Of a DNA stretch of 64,000 nucleotides, positions 8,378 through 17,113 are shown piece by piece. The stretch is from Flavobacterium tibetense (GTDB taxonomy: Bacteria > Bacteroidota > Bacteroidia > Flavobacteriales > Flavobacteriaceae), in assembly GCF_003293845.1 (NCBI RefSeq), contig NZ_QLST01000005.1, forward strand, positions 62,001 through 126,000, read 5' to 3'. The notes beneath the pieces are model-generated. The model was not told where the DNA came from and ran no database searches. It worked only from the letters and a program-made list of their open reading frames with translations. How positions within the stretch are numbered: the first letter of the stretch is position 1; the number at the start of each line of letters is the position of its first letter. The position numbers and the translations under genes are program-made.

Positions 8378-8445
8378 CCCATCAAAAAAAATCAGCAGTT
8401 TTTTAGTCTTCCAACTTCCAACTTCTGACTTCCAATAGTATAATT

Positions 8446-10080
8446 ATGATTACAGTTAACGACATTGCCGTAGAATTTGGCGGAACTACACTTTTTAGCG
8501 AAGTTACTTTTGCCATCAATGAAACCGATAAAATTGCCTTAATGGGTAAAAATGGAGCTGGAAAATCTACACTTTTAAAAATTGTTGCAGGACAAAACAA
8601 ACCAACTCGCGGAAATATCTCGGCACCAAAAGAAGCAGTGATTGCCTATTTGCCTCAGCATTTGTTGTCAAATGACAATTGTACGGTCATGGAAGAAACT
8701 TCAAAAGCTTTTGCTGATGTTTTAGATATGAAAGCTGAAATTGAAGAAATCAATGAGCAATTGACTATTCGTACGGATTATGAGAGTGATGCTTACATGA
8801 AGTTGATTGAAAGGGTTTCGGAACTTTCTGAAAAATATTATGCTATTGAAGAAGTGAATTATGAAGCAGAAGTTGAAAAGGTATTAAAAGGTTTAGGTTT
8901 TGAAAGAGCTGATTTTACTCGTCAAACTTCTGAATTTTCTGGAGGTTGGAGAATGCGTATTGAATTGGCAAAAATTCTTCTAAAAAAACCCGATTTGATT
9001 TTATTGGATGAGCCAACCAATCACTTGGATATGGACAGTATTCAATGGTTGGAAGATTTTTTGGTAAACCAAGCCAAAGCAGTTATGGTAATTTCGCACG
9101 ATAGAGCTTTTGTAGATAATATTACCAATAGAACTATCGAAGTAACAATGGGACGAATTTACGATTACAAAGCCAAATATTCGCACTATTTAGAACTTCG
9201 AAAAGATAGAAGAATACACCAACAAAAAGCATACGAAGAGCAACAAAAGTTCATTGCCGAAAATCAAGCGTTTATTGATCGTTTTAGAGGAACTTTTTCA
9301 AAAACAGAATCGGTGCAATCGCGTGTTAAAATGTTAGAAAAAATTGTTCCAATTGAAGTGGACGAAGTAGATAATTCGGCTTTAAAATTGAAATTTCCAC
9401 CTTCGGCTCGTTCTGGACAATATCCAGTTATAGTAAAAGATTTGTGCAAAAGTTATGGCGATAAAGTAATTTTCAAAGATGCCAATATCGTTATCGAACG
9501 CGGACAAAAAGTGGCTTTCGTAGGAAAAAATGGTGAAGGAAAATCAACTATGATTAAAGCCATCATGAAAGAAATCGAAATTGATGGCGGAAGCGTTGAA
9601 ATTGGTCACAATGCGCAAATTGGTTATTTTGCCCAAAATCAAGCGTCGTTATTAGATGAAAATGCCACTATTTTTGAGACTATTGATAGAATTGCTGTTG
9701 GAGATGTTCGTACCCAAATAAAAAATATTCTTGGCGCATTCATGTTTCAAGGTGATGATATTCAGAAGAAAGTAAAAGTACTTTCTGGAGGAGAAAAAAC
9801 GCGTTTGGCGATGATTAAATTGTTGTTAGAACCAGTGAATTTGTTGATTTTGGATGAACCTTCGAATCACTTGGATATGAAAACCAAAGACATCATTAAA
9901 GATGCTTTAAGAGATTTCGACGGAACTCTAATCTTAGTTTCCCACGACCGTGATTTCCTTGACGGTTTAGCTGAAAAAGTGTTCGAATTTGGTAACAAAC
10001 GTGTAAAAGAACATTTCGAAGATTTAAAAGGTTTCTTAGAAATCAAAAAAATGAATTCGTTGAAAGAGATTGAGAAGTAA
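8446..10080 (+). CDS. ABC-F family ATPase (ribosome-associated type)
   Basis: ABC-F proteins are soluble twin-ATPase proteins that act on the ribosome rather than in transport. The 544 residues hold two ATPase cassettes with no membrane segment. Walker A motifs are GKNGAGKST near residue 33 and GKNGEGKST near 361. The signatures are FSGGWRMR and LSGGEKTR, and the Walker B motifs LLDEPTNHLDM and ILDEPSNHLDM. The charged linker between them (about 240-300) contains YEEQQKFIAENQAFIDRFRG, the P-site tRNA interaction region. It most resembles YbiT/EttA-type housekeeping members. A resistance role cannot be excluded but nothing here suggests one. Confidence 0.9.
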   Translation: MITVNDIAVEFGGTTLFSEVTFAINETDKIALMGKNGAGKSTLLKIVAGQNKPTRGNISAPKEAVIAYLPQHLLSNDNCTVMEETSKAFADVLDMKAEIEEINEQLTIRTDYESDAYMKLIERVSELSEKYYAIEEVNYEAEVEKVLKGLGFERADFTRQTSEFSGGWRMRIELAKILLKKPDLILLDEPTNHLDMDSIQWLEDFLVNQAKAVMVISHDRAFVDNITNRTIEVTMGRIYDYKAKYSHYLELRKDRRIHQQKAYEEQQKFIAENQAFIDRFRGTFSKTESVQSRVKMLEKIVPIEVDEVDNSALKLKFPPSARSGQYPVIVKDLCKSYGDKVIFKDANIVIERGQKVAFVGKNGEGKSTMIKAIMKEIEIDGGSVEIGHNAQIGYFAQNQASLLDENATIFETIDRIAVGDVRTQIKNILGAFMFQGDDIQKKVKVLSGGEKTRLAMIKLLLEPVNLLILDEPSNHLDMKTKDIIKDALRDFDGTLILVSHDRDFLDGLAEKVFEFGNKRVKEHFEDLKGFLEIKKMNSLKEIEK

Positions 10081-10097
10081 AAATATTTAATTCAAAT

Positions 10098-10123
10098 AAA
10101 GCTCCAAATTTTGGGGCTTTTTT
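10098..10123 (+). terminator. Terminator after the first ABC-F gene
   Basis: AAAGCTCCAA at 10098-10107 pairs with TTGGGGCTTT at 10111-10120 (one G-U pair), followed by a T run. Confidence 0.8.
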
Positions 10124-10149
10124 GTTTTTAAAAGTATTCCAATATTTGA

Positions 10150-10157
10150 TATATTTG
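10150..10157 (+). promoter_or_regulatory. -7 box for the amidase gene
   Basis: TATATTTG lies 20 bases before the ATG. No TTG is found at the best distance; the nearest suitable one is 25 bases upstream, so the match is partial. Confidence 0.4.
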
Positions 10158-10176
10158 TTAATCAATAGAAAATAAA

Positions 10177-11817
10177 ATGAAATACAGTTACTTATTTATA
10201 GTTTTTGCTTTTTTATCTTGTTCTAAAAATATTACAACCAATAAAACTTGGACTCCTTATGATGAAACTTCTCAAATAGAAAGTTTTGCTACTAAAGAGA
10301 ATGAAAGAATGCGTTTTAAACTCATTCAATCCAAAAACTTAGATAAGAATTTAATTCTTAAATCAATCCAAAAACAGATTGGTAACTTCAATGAAAATGA
10401 TTACAGTGAATTATTACCTTATATTTTAGATAAAGACATTTTAGGTATTCAAAGTAGTATTGATGCAAAAAAATTGAATTACGAAAAATTAACTAAATGG
10501 TATTTGTATAGAATTTTGAAATTTGAAAGCAATAAAGAAACTTTTTTAAATGCAATTCTTTCCATAAATGAGAACGCCGTTGAAGAAGCAAGACAATGCG
10601 ATAGTAAAAGAAGTAAAAACAAATCACATCCTATTTTTGGAATGCCAATTTTACTCAAAGACAACATAAATACAAAAGGAATGCCAACTACTGCTGGCGC
10701 TGTAGCATTAAAAAATAATACAACAGAAAATGCATTTATTGCGGAACAACTTATTGCCAAAGGAGGTATAATTTTAGGAAAAGTAAATCTAAGTGAATGG
10801 GCTTACTTTCTTTGTAACGGTTGTCCTAGCGGTTATAGCGCTTTGGGTGGACAAACTTTAAATCCTTACGGGCGAACAATTTTCGATACAGGCGGATCAA
10901 GTTCTGGTAGTGGAGTAGCGGTAGCGGCAAATTATGCGGCAGTGGCTGTTGGTTCTGAAACATCAGGTTCAATTATTTCACCTTCAAGTCAAAACTCCTT
11001 AGTCGGATTAAAACCTACTATTGGTTTAGTTAGTAGAACAGGTATAATCCCAATTTCTTCTACTCTAGATACTGCAGGTCCAATGGCTAAAAATACAATT
11101 GATGCAGCTATACTTTTATCTGCCATTTCAGGATATGATAAAAATGATGTGTCGACTGTTTCTGGAACTGTTACTAATTTTTGGACTAATCTTTCAAATT
11201 CTCCTTTAAAAGGAAAACGTTTTGGTGTATTTAAGTCGCATTTGAATAATCCTATTTACAAAAAAACAATAGAAAATTTGAAGCAACAAGGAGTTGAAAT
11301 TATCGAAATTCAACCTCAAAATATGGATTTTGGTTCCTTTGTTACTTTTTTAAACGCTGATATGAAAGTAGATTTGCCTAAATATTTAGAAACACATTCT
11401 TCTGTTTCAGTTAGTTTTAAAACGGTTAATGATATTGTCAACTTTAACAAACAAGATTCACTTTTAAGAATTCCCTACGGACAAGCTTTATTTGAAGGAA
11501 TTGTGGCAGAAACTATTTCCGAAAATGATTTCGAGCAATTGAAAATTAAATTTAATAAAGAAGCCGTTTCTTTTTTTGAAACTCCTATTCAAGAGCATAA
11601 ATTAGATGCTATTTTATCTATAAATAATTATAATTCTGGTCATGCAGCAATGGCTAAATATCCTTGTTTAACTGTTCCTATGGGATATACTGATTTAGGA
11701 GAACCCGTTGGTATTACATTTATAGCTCGACCATTTGAAGAGGAAAAATTATTGCAAATAGGTTGTGCTTTTGAAAAAGAATTTCCAGTTAGAATGTCAC
11801 CGAAGGGTTTTAACTAA
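10177..11817 (+). CDS. Amidase-signature lipoprotein
   Basis: A 546-residue hydrolase of the amidase-signature family, which cleaves C-N amide bonds with a Ser-cisSer-Lys triad. The triad is visible: Lys161 in ILLKDN, Ser241 in GGSSSGSG and Ser265 in ETSGSII. The N-terminus MKYSYLFIVFAFLSCSKN is a lipoprotein signal with cysteine at residue 15, so it acts in the periplasm or at the cell surface, unlike the cytoplasmic GatA. No GatB or GatC neighbour is present, which also argues against a tRNA amidotransferase. The substrate is unknown. It is a single gene facing the leftward sigma-factor operon. Confidence 0.88.
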   Translation: MKYSYLFIVFAFLSCSKNITTNKTWTPYDETSQIESFATKENERMRFKLIQSKNLDKNLILKSIQKQIGNFNENDYSELLPYILDKDILGIQSSIDAKKLNYEKLTKWYLYRILKFESNKETFLNAILSINENAVEEARQCDSKRSKNKSHPIFGMPILLKDNINTKGMPTTAGAVALKNNTTENAFIAEQLIAKGGIILGKVNLSEWAYFLCNGCPSGYSALGGQTLNPYGRTIFDTGGSSSGSGVAVAANYAAVAVGSETSGSIISPSSQNSLVGLKPTIGLVSRTGIIPISSTLDTAGPMAKNTIDAAILLSAISGYDKNDVSTVSGTVTNFWTNLSNSPLKGKRFGVFKSHLNNPIYKKTIENLKQQGVEIIEIQPQNMDFGSFVTFLNADMKVDLPKYLETHSSVSVSFKTVNDIVNFNKQDSLLRIPYGQALFEGIVAETISENDFEQLKIKFNKEAVSFFETPIQEHKLDAILSINNYNSGHAAMAKYPCLTVPMGYTDLGEPVGITFIARPFEEEKLLQIGCAFEKEFPVRMSPKGFN

Positions 11818-11841
11818 AAAAGATTAAGAGTAGTTTACGCC

Positions 11842-12348
11842 TTATTCTTTCATTTTCCATTTCTCAAAACCAAAAGCACTTGACTTCATTTCTTTTTGCC
11901 AATCGGTTCCATAGGTTTCATTAAGCCAATCAAAAACTTGGGCATTTTTGGTTTCATATTTTTCAAAATCTACTGGAGCAATACAACCAAAATTATGGAA
12001 TATAAAACCATATTTCTTGGCAAATTCCATATCTTCTTTGGTTATAGAAGCTGCAATTCCGCCCAATAAATAGATGGTTTTAGTTTTCATAATGGGTTGA
12101 AATATTGGCTTTTTGGTATAAACTTCGATTACGCCGTTTTCTCCTTTTTCTCCATATTTATCAATGGCTTTTTTATCTTTTAAAACGGAAATACTATCTA
12201 CTAAATTAGGATTAATTTGTTCGAATTGGGAATAAGAAATTATTTTCTGATTTAATACGATTAAAGGTTTCTCTTTGGAAGTTTTTTTATTTTGGCTTAT
12301 CCCAAAGCTAAAGGTGAATAAAGTGAATATTACGATGAATTTTTTCAT
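11842..12348 (-). CDS. Secreted protein with TonB-plug-like motif
   Basis: A 168-residue protein with a cleavable signal (MKKFIVIFTLFTFSFGISQN). Residues about 28-80 resemble the second half of a SusC/TonB-receptor plug domain: VLKDKKAIDKYGEKGENGVI. No beta-barrel follows. The rest (about 85-168) contains GCIAPVDFEKYETKNAQVF and a C-terminal aromatic helix that I do not recognise. The same plug-like motif occurs in the two genes upstream on this strand, so it is likely the last gene of that operon, 86 bases after the vWA gene. The function is unknown; it might bind a partner through the plug-like strand. Confidence 0.7.
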   Translation of the reverse strand: MKKFIVIFTLFTFSFGISQNKKTSKEKPLIVLNQKIISYSQFEQINPNLVDSISVLKDKKAIDKYGEKGENGVIEVYTKKPIFQPIMKTKTIYLLGGIAASITKEDMEFAKKYGFIFHNFGCIAPVDFEKYETKNAQVFDWLNETYGTDWQKEMKSSAFGFEKWKMKE

Positions 12349-12355
12349 AATTTGT

Positions 12356-12429
12356 TTTTAAAATCCCACAAGGCTATTACACCTTGCAGGATGAATTATT
12401 ATTTTAAACTGAGACTGAAAACTGCGACA
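12356..12429. repeat. Dispersed intergenic repeats
   Basis: Two units lie side by side. CAAGG...CCTTG at about 12368-12385 forms a hairpin in a CCCACAAGGCTATTACACC context. ACTGAGACTGAAAACTGCGAC at 12407-12427 is found again inverted at 29275-29295 (21 bases identical), and its first 17 bases recur at 47217-47233. Confidence 0.7.
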
Positions 12430-12434
12430 GCCAA

Positions 12435-14573
12435 CTAATTAACCGCTTCAACCAATCGAATGAATTCTGCCCGATAACCGTCTTCATCTTTTGATTTTCC
12501 TTGTAATGCCAATGCTTTGATGTCTTTGGAAGTTTTATTGGTGACCAATTTTGAATCGCGCAATTTTAATCCAAACCAAGCAACAGCAGCGCTAAATTTG
12601 AAATCTTCAGAAGTTTTTGCTAGCGAAAGTACACTATTTTTGATGGTTTCAACCATTTCAATACTTTTCTCGCCATCAGGTTTTTTATATCTGAATTTTA
12701 TCGTTGCCAATTCATCCGAATAGTCTTTTGGAGCAATTTTTATTTCAGAATATTTCAAATCGGCAATATCTTGATTGAATGAGCTTTCCACTCCGGTTGG
12801 GATAATTTCATACAATGCTGTAACCGAGTGACCGCTGCCTAACTCACCCGCATCAATAGCATCATTTTTAAAATCTTCTGGACGTAATTTTCGGTTTTCG
12901 TAGCCAATTAAACGGTAACTTTGCACGTGTTTTGGATTGAATTCAATTTGAATTTTTACATCTTTCGCAATCGCAAACATACTTCCTTTAAATTCTTTTC
13001 CAAGAAAACGATTCGCTTCTTGAATGTTATCAATATAAGCATAATTTCCATTGCCTTTATTGGCTAAAATTTCCATTTTGCTGTCTTTGTAATTGCCCAT
13101 TCCAAAACCCAAACACGTTAAGAAAACACCCGATTTTCTTTTTTCTTCGATTAAGGTTTCCATGTCTTTATTAGAAGAAGCGCCAACATTAAAATCGCCA
13201 TCAGTTGCTAAAATTACTCGATTATTGCCGCCTTTGATGAAATTTTCGATTGCCATTTTGTATGCCAATTCAATTCCAGCACCACCAGCCGTACTTCCAC
13301 CAGCCGATAATTTGTCTAATGCTTTTATGATAGTTTCTTTTTCGTCGCCTGATGTTGGAGGTAAAACCATTCCAGCTGCTCCAGCATAAACGACGATGGC
13401 TACTTTATCATTTTTACGCAATTGATTGACCAAAACTTTCATCGATTCTTTCAGTAAAGGCAATTTGTTTTGTGAATTCATAGAACCCGAAACATCAATC
13501 AAGAAAACAAAATTAGAATTAGGTAATTTATCATTTGGAATTTCTTTTCCTTGTAAACCAATTTTAACCAATTTATGTTTTTCGTTCCAAGGACAATCGC
13601 CGTATTCTGTAGCAATGGCAAACGGATAATTTCCTGTTGGTTTTTCGTAATTGTATTTGAAAAAATTGACCATTTCTTCCACACGAACAGCATCTTTTGG
13701 AACGGTTTGTCCTTGGTTAATAAAACGACGAACATTGGTATAAGAAGCATTGTCAACATCAATAGAAAACGTGGATAAAGGTTCGCTTTTTGGACTTGTA
13801 AATTGGTTTTCAACAAACAATTCATAATCTTCTTGATTAGGTTCAATTGATGGAATTGAGTTATCAAAAGGTGCAATTTCTTTTATTAAAATGTCTTTTT
13901 TTTCGGTTGGTAATCCATTTTTAGTTATAATAGTAACGGCTCCATTTTTGCCTCGACTTCCGTATAATGCTGTTGATTTTTCATCTTTTAATACTACTAC
14001 TTTTTCAATATCATTGGGATTTAACTTTCTAAAATCTTCAGCCCTTGCGGGTTTTCCATCGATAATATATATGGGTTCCTGCTTTTTATCTAAAGAGGAA
14101 ACACCTCTGATTACAACATTGGAATTTCCTGGTGCACCAGAACTTGTGCCAATTTGAAGACCATTACCTTGACCTTGCAACATTGTGCTTTTTACTTTTG
14201 GTGCGTTGTCGTCAAAAACAACTCTTTCTTCTTTTATATATCCTTGAACTACAACTTCACTTCCAGTCAAAATGTCTTCTTTCATTGTAATATTGACTGT
14301 AGTTTTTTTACCAACAGTAATAGATTGCGTTTTATAACCAATGTAAGAGAACAATAAAACATCTTTCTCATTGGCAATTATGGCATATTTTCCATCAAAA
14401 TCGGTTGTGGTTTTTTTGTTGGTTCCTTTGATGGTTACAGAAACGCCAGGTAACGGACCAAGAGCATCTGAAACTACTCCAGAAATCTTTTGTTCGGTGA
14501 ATTTTACGGTGGTCAGATTAAGGAAAGTTATAAGCATAATAATCCCTAATGAAATAATTTTTACATTTTTCAT
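12435..14573 (-). CDS. vWA protein with CarboxypepD-like and plug domains
   Basis: The 712-residue protein starts with a signal/anchor (about residues 1-22). Residues 28-105 are a CarboxypepD_reg-like beta domain (SGVVSDALGPLPGVSVTIKG). Residues 125-220 are a SusC-type plug (IYIIDGKPARAEDFRKLNP, then LKDEKSTALYGSRGKNGAV) without any barrel. The remainder matches YfbK-type proteins: an N-terminal vWF-associated region (YELFVENQFTSPKSEPLSTF), a vWA domain with metal site DVSGSMNS near residue 355, and a DUF3520-like tail. vWA domains bind partner proteins through a divalent metal. The plug-vWA combination suggests an envelope complex; no partner is proven. It belongs to the leftward ECF sigma operon. 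Confidence 0.82.
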   Translation of the reverse strand: MKNVKIISLGIIMLITFLNLTTVKFTEQKISGVVSDALGPLPGVSVTIKGTNKKTTTDFDGKYAIIANEKDVLLFSYIGYKTQSITVGKKTTVNITMKEDILTGSEVVVQGYIKEERVVFDDNAPKVKSTMLQGQGNGLQIGTSSGAPGNSNVVIRGVSSLDKKQEPIYIIDGKPARAEDFRKLNPNDIEKVVVLKDEKSTALYGSRGKNGAVTIITKNGLPTEKKDILIKEIAPFDNSIPSIEPNQEDYELFVENQFTSPKSEPLSTFSIDVDNASYTNVRRFINQGQTVPKDAVRVEEMVNFFKYNYEKPTGNYPFAIATEYGDCPWNEKHKLVKIGLQGKEIPNDKLPNSNFVFLIDVSGSMNSQNKLPLLKESMKVLVNQLRKNDKVAIVVYAGAAGMVLPPTSGDEKETIIKALDKLSAGGSTAGGAGIELAYKMAIENFIKGGNNRVILATDGDFNVGASSNKDMETLIEEKRKSGVFLTCLGFGMGNYKDSKMEILANKGNGNYAYIDNIQEANRFLGKEFKGSMFAIAKDVKIQIEFNPKHVQSYRLIGYENRKLRPEDFKNDAIDAGELGSGHSVTALYEIIPTGVESSFNQDIADLKYSEIKIAPKDYSDELATIKFRYKKPDGEKSIEMVETIKNSVLSLAKTSEDFKFSAAVAWFGLKLRDSKLVTNKTSKDIKALALQGKSKDEDGYRAEFIRLVEAVN

Positions 14574-14612
14574 GATTCTAATTTTTAAATGAAACGATTG
14601 AATTAGAAGGCG

Positions 14613-15497
14613 TTACTTTTTGGGTTTGCCCTCTTTGGTTTTAATGATAACTACTCCTTTTTTTCCTTTTTCGCCATAGGCTTTCAGAGCGTCCTCTTCT
14701 TGTAATATGGTGGTGGAAATAATATCTTGCTTTTGCAAGGGCGCATACGGACTCGTTGGGTTAGGTCCAAAAAGTTCCTGTTCGGTATACATCACTCCGT
14801 TAATAATGTAAATGGGATCGTTGAGTATAATAACGGCTTCCAAATCTTCGTTAGCAATATTTTTAATATCACTGGTTTTCGAAGCTTTTCCATCAATAAC
14901 AACTAATGGTGGTAATTTTTTCCCAACATCATCTGTATCTGAAGCAATAAAATTGGAATAAGCTTCACTTTTTTTAGCTTTAGTTGTTGGAGCGAAACTA
15001 GATACTGCTTTATTCTCAAAATCAGCAGCAGCAGGAGAAATTTCCTTGGCATTGTAGAAACCTTGTGTAGCTTTTTCAGAAACTATAATCTCATTATTTT
15101 TGTTTACAATAACTTCTTCAGCCATCACAAGTGTTGGTTTTTCAATGGCTTTTTGCAAAATAATTTCTTTTTCTTCTACTATTTCTGTTTTTTCAGCTGT
15201 AACAATTGCTTCTTCTGGTTCAGTTAAAATCGGTTGTAAAGTATCAATAGTAACTACAGTTTCGTTTGTTGTTATGATATTTTCAGGTTGTGAAAATTGA
15301 TAAATTAATGTTCCAACAATTGCTAACGCAGCCGCTACGCTAAATTTCTTCCAACGGTTATTTTCTTTTTTCAAGACATTGGTATCGAGTTTTTCTTCTA
15401 CTCGCGACCAAACTTTATCCATACCAGGAAAGCTATCATTGGGCAGCTTTTCAGATGCTTGTTGTATTTTTTTGTGTATTTTATCTTCAGTGTTCAT
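14613..15497 (-). CDS. Membrane anti-sigma-like protein with plug-like tail
   Basis: The gene starts 2 bases after the ECF sigma gene ends, the usual place for an anti-sigma factor. The 294-residue product has a cytoplasmic N-terminus of about 48 residues (KIQQASEKLPNDSFPGMDKVWSRVEE is split here at position 26), one membrane helix (FSVAAALAIVGTLIYQF, about 51-67), then a long extracytoplasmic part. The last 70 residues contain IYIINGVMYTEQELFG and DALKAYGEKGKKGVVIIKTK, a plug-like motif. The classic zinc anti-sigma motif HxxxCxxC is absent. Binding to the sigma factor is inferred from position and topology only. Confidence 0.72.
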   Translation of the reverse strand: MNTEDKIHKKIQQASEKLPNDSFPGMDKVWSRVEEKLDTNVLKKENNRWKKFSVAAALAIVGTLIYQFSQPENIITTNETVVTIDTLQPILTEPEEAIVTAEKTEIVEEKEIILQKAIEKPTLVMAEEVIVNKNNEIIVSEKATQGFYNAKEISPAAADFENKAVSSFAPTTKAKKSEAYSNFIASDTDDVGKKLPPLVVIDGKASKTSDIKNIANEDLEAVIILNDPIYIINGVMYTEQELFGPNPTSPYAPLQKQDIISTTILQEEDALKAYGEKGKKGVVIIKTKEGKPKK

Positions 15498-15499
15498 GA

Positions 15500-16033
15500 T
15501 TATCGTGCTTTTTGGTAATAAAAAGTTGTGACTAATTCTTTCAATTTGGTTTTAGCAGCATTCAATTGTGATTTCGACGTTCCTTCCGATATTTGAAGTT
15601 GTTGGGCAATTTCTTTATGCGAATAACCTTCTACAACAAACAAATTAAAAATCGCTTTACAACCTTCGGGAAGATAATTGAGTAAATTCATCAAATCGGC
15701 TTCTTCTAAATCGGTCACTTCATCTGCTAAAGGTTGATTGGCATAACTCATGTCTTCCAAATACAAATTGAAATTCAAATTTTTACGCAATTGCAACAAA
15801 CATTGGTTCACGGCTATTTTTTTTGCCCAAGCCTCAAAAGCATGTAACTCCTTTAATTGATCAATTTTAGTGAAGATGATGAAAAAAGTATCGGCCAAAA
15901 CTTCTTCAATCTCTTCCTCTTTTTTCAAATAGCGTTTGCACACATAGTACAACTTGGTCGCCATTTTTTCATAGACGAGCCGCTGGGCTTCCCGTTGTTG
16001 CTTTTTACAGGCTTGTATGATGGTTATATCCAT
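15500..16033 (-). CDS. RNA polymerase ECF sigma factor
   Basis: A 177-residue sigma-70 family protein of the extracytoplasmic-function group. Region 2 covers about residues 10-85, with VYEKMATKLYYVCKRYLK and the promoter-melting segment HAFEAWAKKIAVNQCL. Region 4 covers about 120-170, with the helix-turn-helix VEGYSHKEIAQQLQISEGTS followed by KSQLNAAKTKLK. It directs polymerase to a special promoter set, probably including its own operon with the membrane anti-sigma-like, vWA/plug and plug-like genes downstream. It is divergent from the ppk2 gene. Confidence 0.9.
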   Translation of the reverse strand: MDITIIQACKKQQREAQRLVYEKMATKLYYVCKRYLKKEEEIEEVLADTFFIIFTKIDQLKELHAFEAWAKKIAVNQCLLQLRKNLNFNLYLEDMSYANQPLADEVTDLEEADLMNLLNYLPEGCKAIFNLFVVEGYSHKEIAQQLQISEGTSKSQLNAAKTKLKELVTTFYYQKAR

Positions 16034-16039
16034 ATTTTT

Positions 16040-16090
16040 TTAATTTCAATTTCAACTTGTCCTTGACTTTTGAACTTGTTCTTGCATTTG
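16040..16090. repeat. Word repeat, CTTG-type
   Basis: The divergent spacer carries TTTCAATTTCAACTTG, TCCTTGACTTTTG and AACTTGTTCTTGC. The same words occur in inverse orientation at 18478-18535, at the far end of the ppk2-MATE pair, and again at 30140-30180 and 57145-57185. Confidence 0.65.
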
Positions 16091-16179
16091 CTTTTTTATA
16101 TAGAGTACTAAAAGTTGGAAAAGGTTGGGACGATAGTAAAATATTTTTTAAATTTAGGAATAATTTTAATTCCAATCCA

Positions 16180-17061
16180 ATGAAAAACATTGCAGTTGAA
16201 TCTTTAAAAGTTACGCAACCCATAACTTTAGCCGAAATACCAACTTTTATTGACGTTGCGACTTCAGAAAAGAAGAAAGAAAAGGAGCTACAAAAAATTC
16301 GGGAGAAATTGAGCAAACTGCAAGACAAAATGTACGCCCATAACAAATATGGTGTTTTGATTTGCTTACAAGGAATGGATACAGCAGGAAAAGACAGTTT
16401 GATTCGTGAGGTTTTTAAAGAGTTCAATGCACGTGGAGTTAATGTTTACAGTTTTAAAGCACCCAATGGAGCCGAATTAGAGCATGATTACTTGTGGCGC
16501 CATTATTTAGCACTTCCAGAAAAAGGAAAGTTTTCAGTTTTTAATCGCACGCATTATGAAAATGTTTTGATAACAAAAGTGCGACCTAACTATATCTTAA
16601 ACGAAAATATTCCAGGTATAAATTCCGTTGATGATATTACGGATGAATTTTGGGAAAACCGTTTTGAAAGTATCAATAGCTTTGAAAAACATATTACTAA
16701 CAACGGCGTAATTGTACTTAAATTTTTCTTGCATTTGAGTAAAGAGGAACAAAGATTGCGTTTAGTAAGGAGATTGGATGAAGAAAAACACAACTGGAAA
16801 TTTTCTCCAGCCGATTTGAAAGAACGAACACTTTGGTCTACGTATCAAGAATGTTATGAAGATATTTTAAATAAAACGTCAAAAGAATATGCACCTTGGT
16901 ATGTAATTCCAGCAGATAACAAAGAAACGGCTCGTTATTTAGTTGCCAAAACCATTTGGGAAGAACTAGCCAAATACACCGATATTTGTTATCCAGAATT
17001 GGACGCTAACATTAAAGAGAATATTGCACATTATCGCGATTCCCTATTATCAGAGCAATAA
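16180..17061 (+). CDS. Polyphosphate kinase 2 (PPK2) family protein
   Basis: PPK2 enzymes transfer phosphate between polyphosphate and nucleotides. Visible are the Walker A-like GMDTAGKDS, the lid/Walker B region with FNRTHYENVL, KFFLHLSKEEQRLRLVRRL and DNKETARYLVAK, all typical of the short one-domain PPK2 class. I start it at 16180 (293 residues, MKNIAVESLK). The frame is open back to 16057, but those 41 codons are low-complexity DNA made of the CTTG-word repeat. It stands 52 bases before the MATE gene, which has its own -7 box. Whether it prefers ADP, GDP or AMP cannot be read from the sequence. Confidence 0.9.
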   Translation: MKNIAVESLKVTQPITLAEIPTFIDVATSEKKKEKELQKIREKLSKLQDKMYAHNKYGVLICLQGMDTAGKDSLIREVFKEFNARGVNVYSFKAPNGAELEHDYLWRHYLALPEKGKFSVFNRTHYENVLITKVRPNYILNENIPGINSVDDITDEFWENRFESINSFEKHITNNGVIVLKFFLHLSKEEQRLRLVRRLDEEKHNWKFSPADLKERTLWSTYQECYEDILNKTSKEYAPWYVIPADNKETARYLVAKTIWEELAKYTDICYPELDANIKENIAHYRDSLLSEQ

Positions 17062-17090
17062 TTTAACGATTTATCTCTAGGTTTATTCTG

Positions 17091-17098
17091 TATATTTG
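17091..17098 (+). promoter_or_regulatory. -7 box for the MATE gene
   Basis: TATATTTG lies 15 bases before the ATG at 17114 and overlaps the ATG at 17096, the first in-frame ATG. This favours the start at 17114. No clear TTG is present at 19-21 bases. Confidence 0.45.
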
Positions 17099-17113
17099 CA
17101 CCAAAATTGCAAA

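Noticed and set aside
8446..10080. Antibiotic-resistance ABC-F
   Set aside because: Linker length and motifs fit housekeeping YbiT/EttA-like proteins, and no resistance context is present.
16057..16179. N-terminal extension of the PPK2 gene
   Set aside because: These 41 codons come from CTTG-word repeat DNA and are hydrophobic, unlike PPK2; the ATG at 16180 gives the normal family start.
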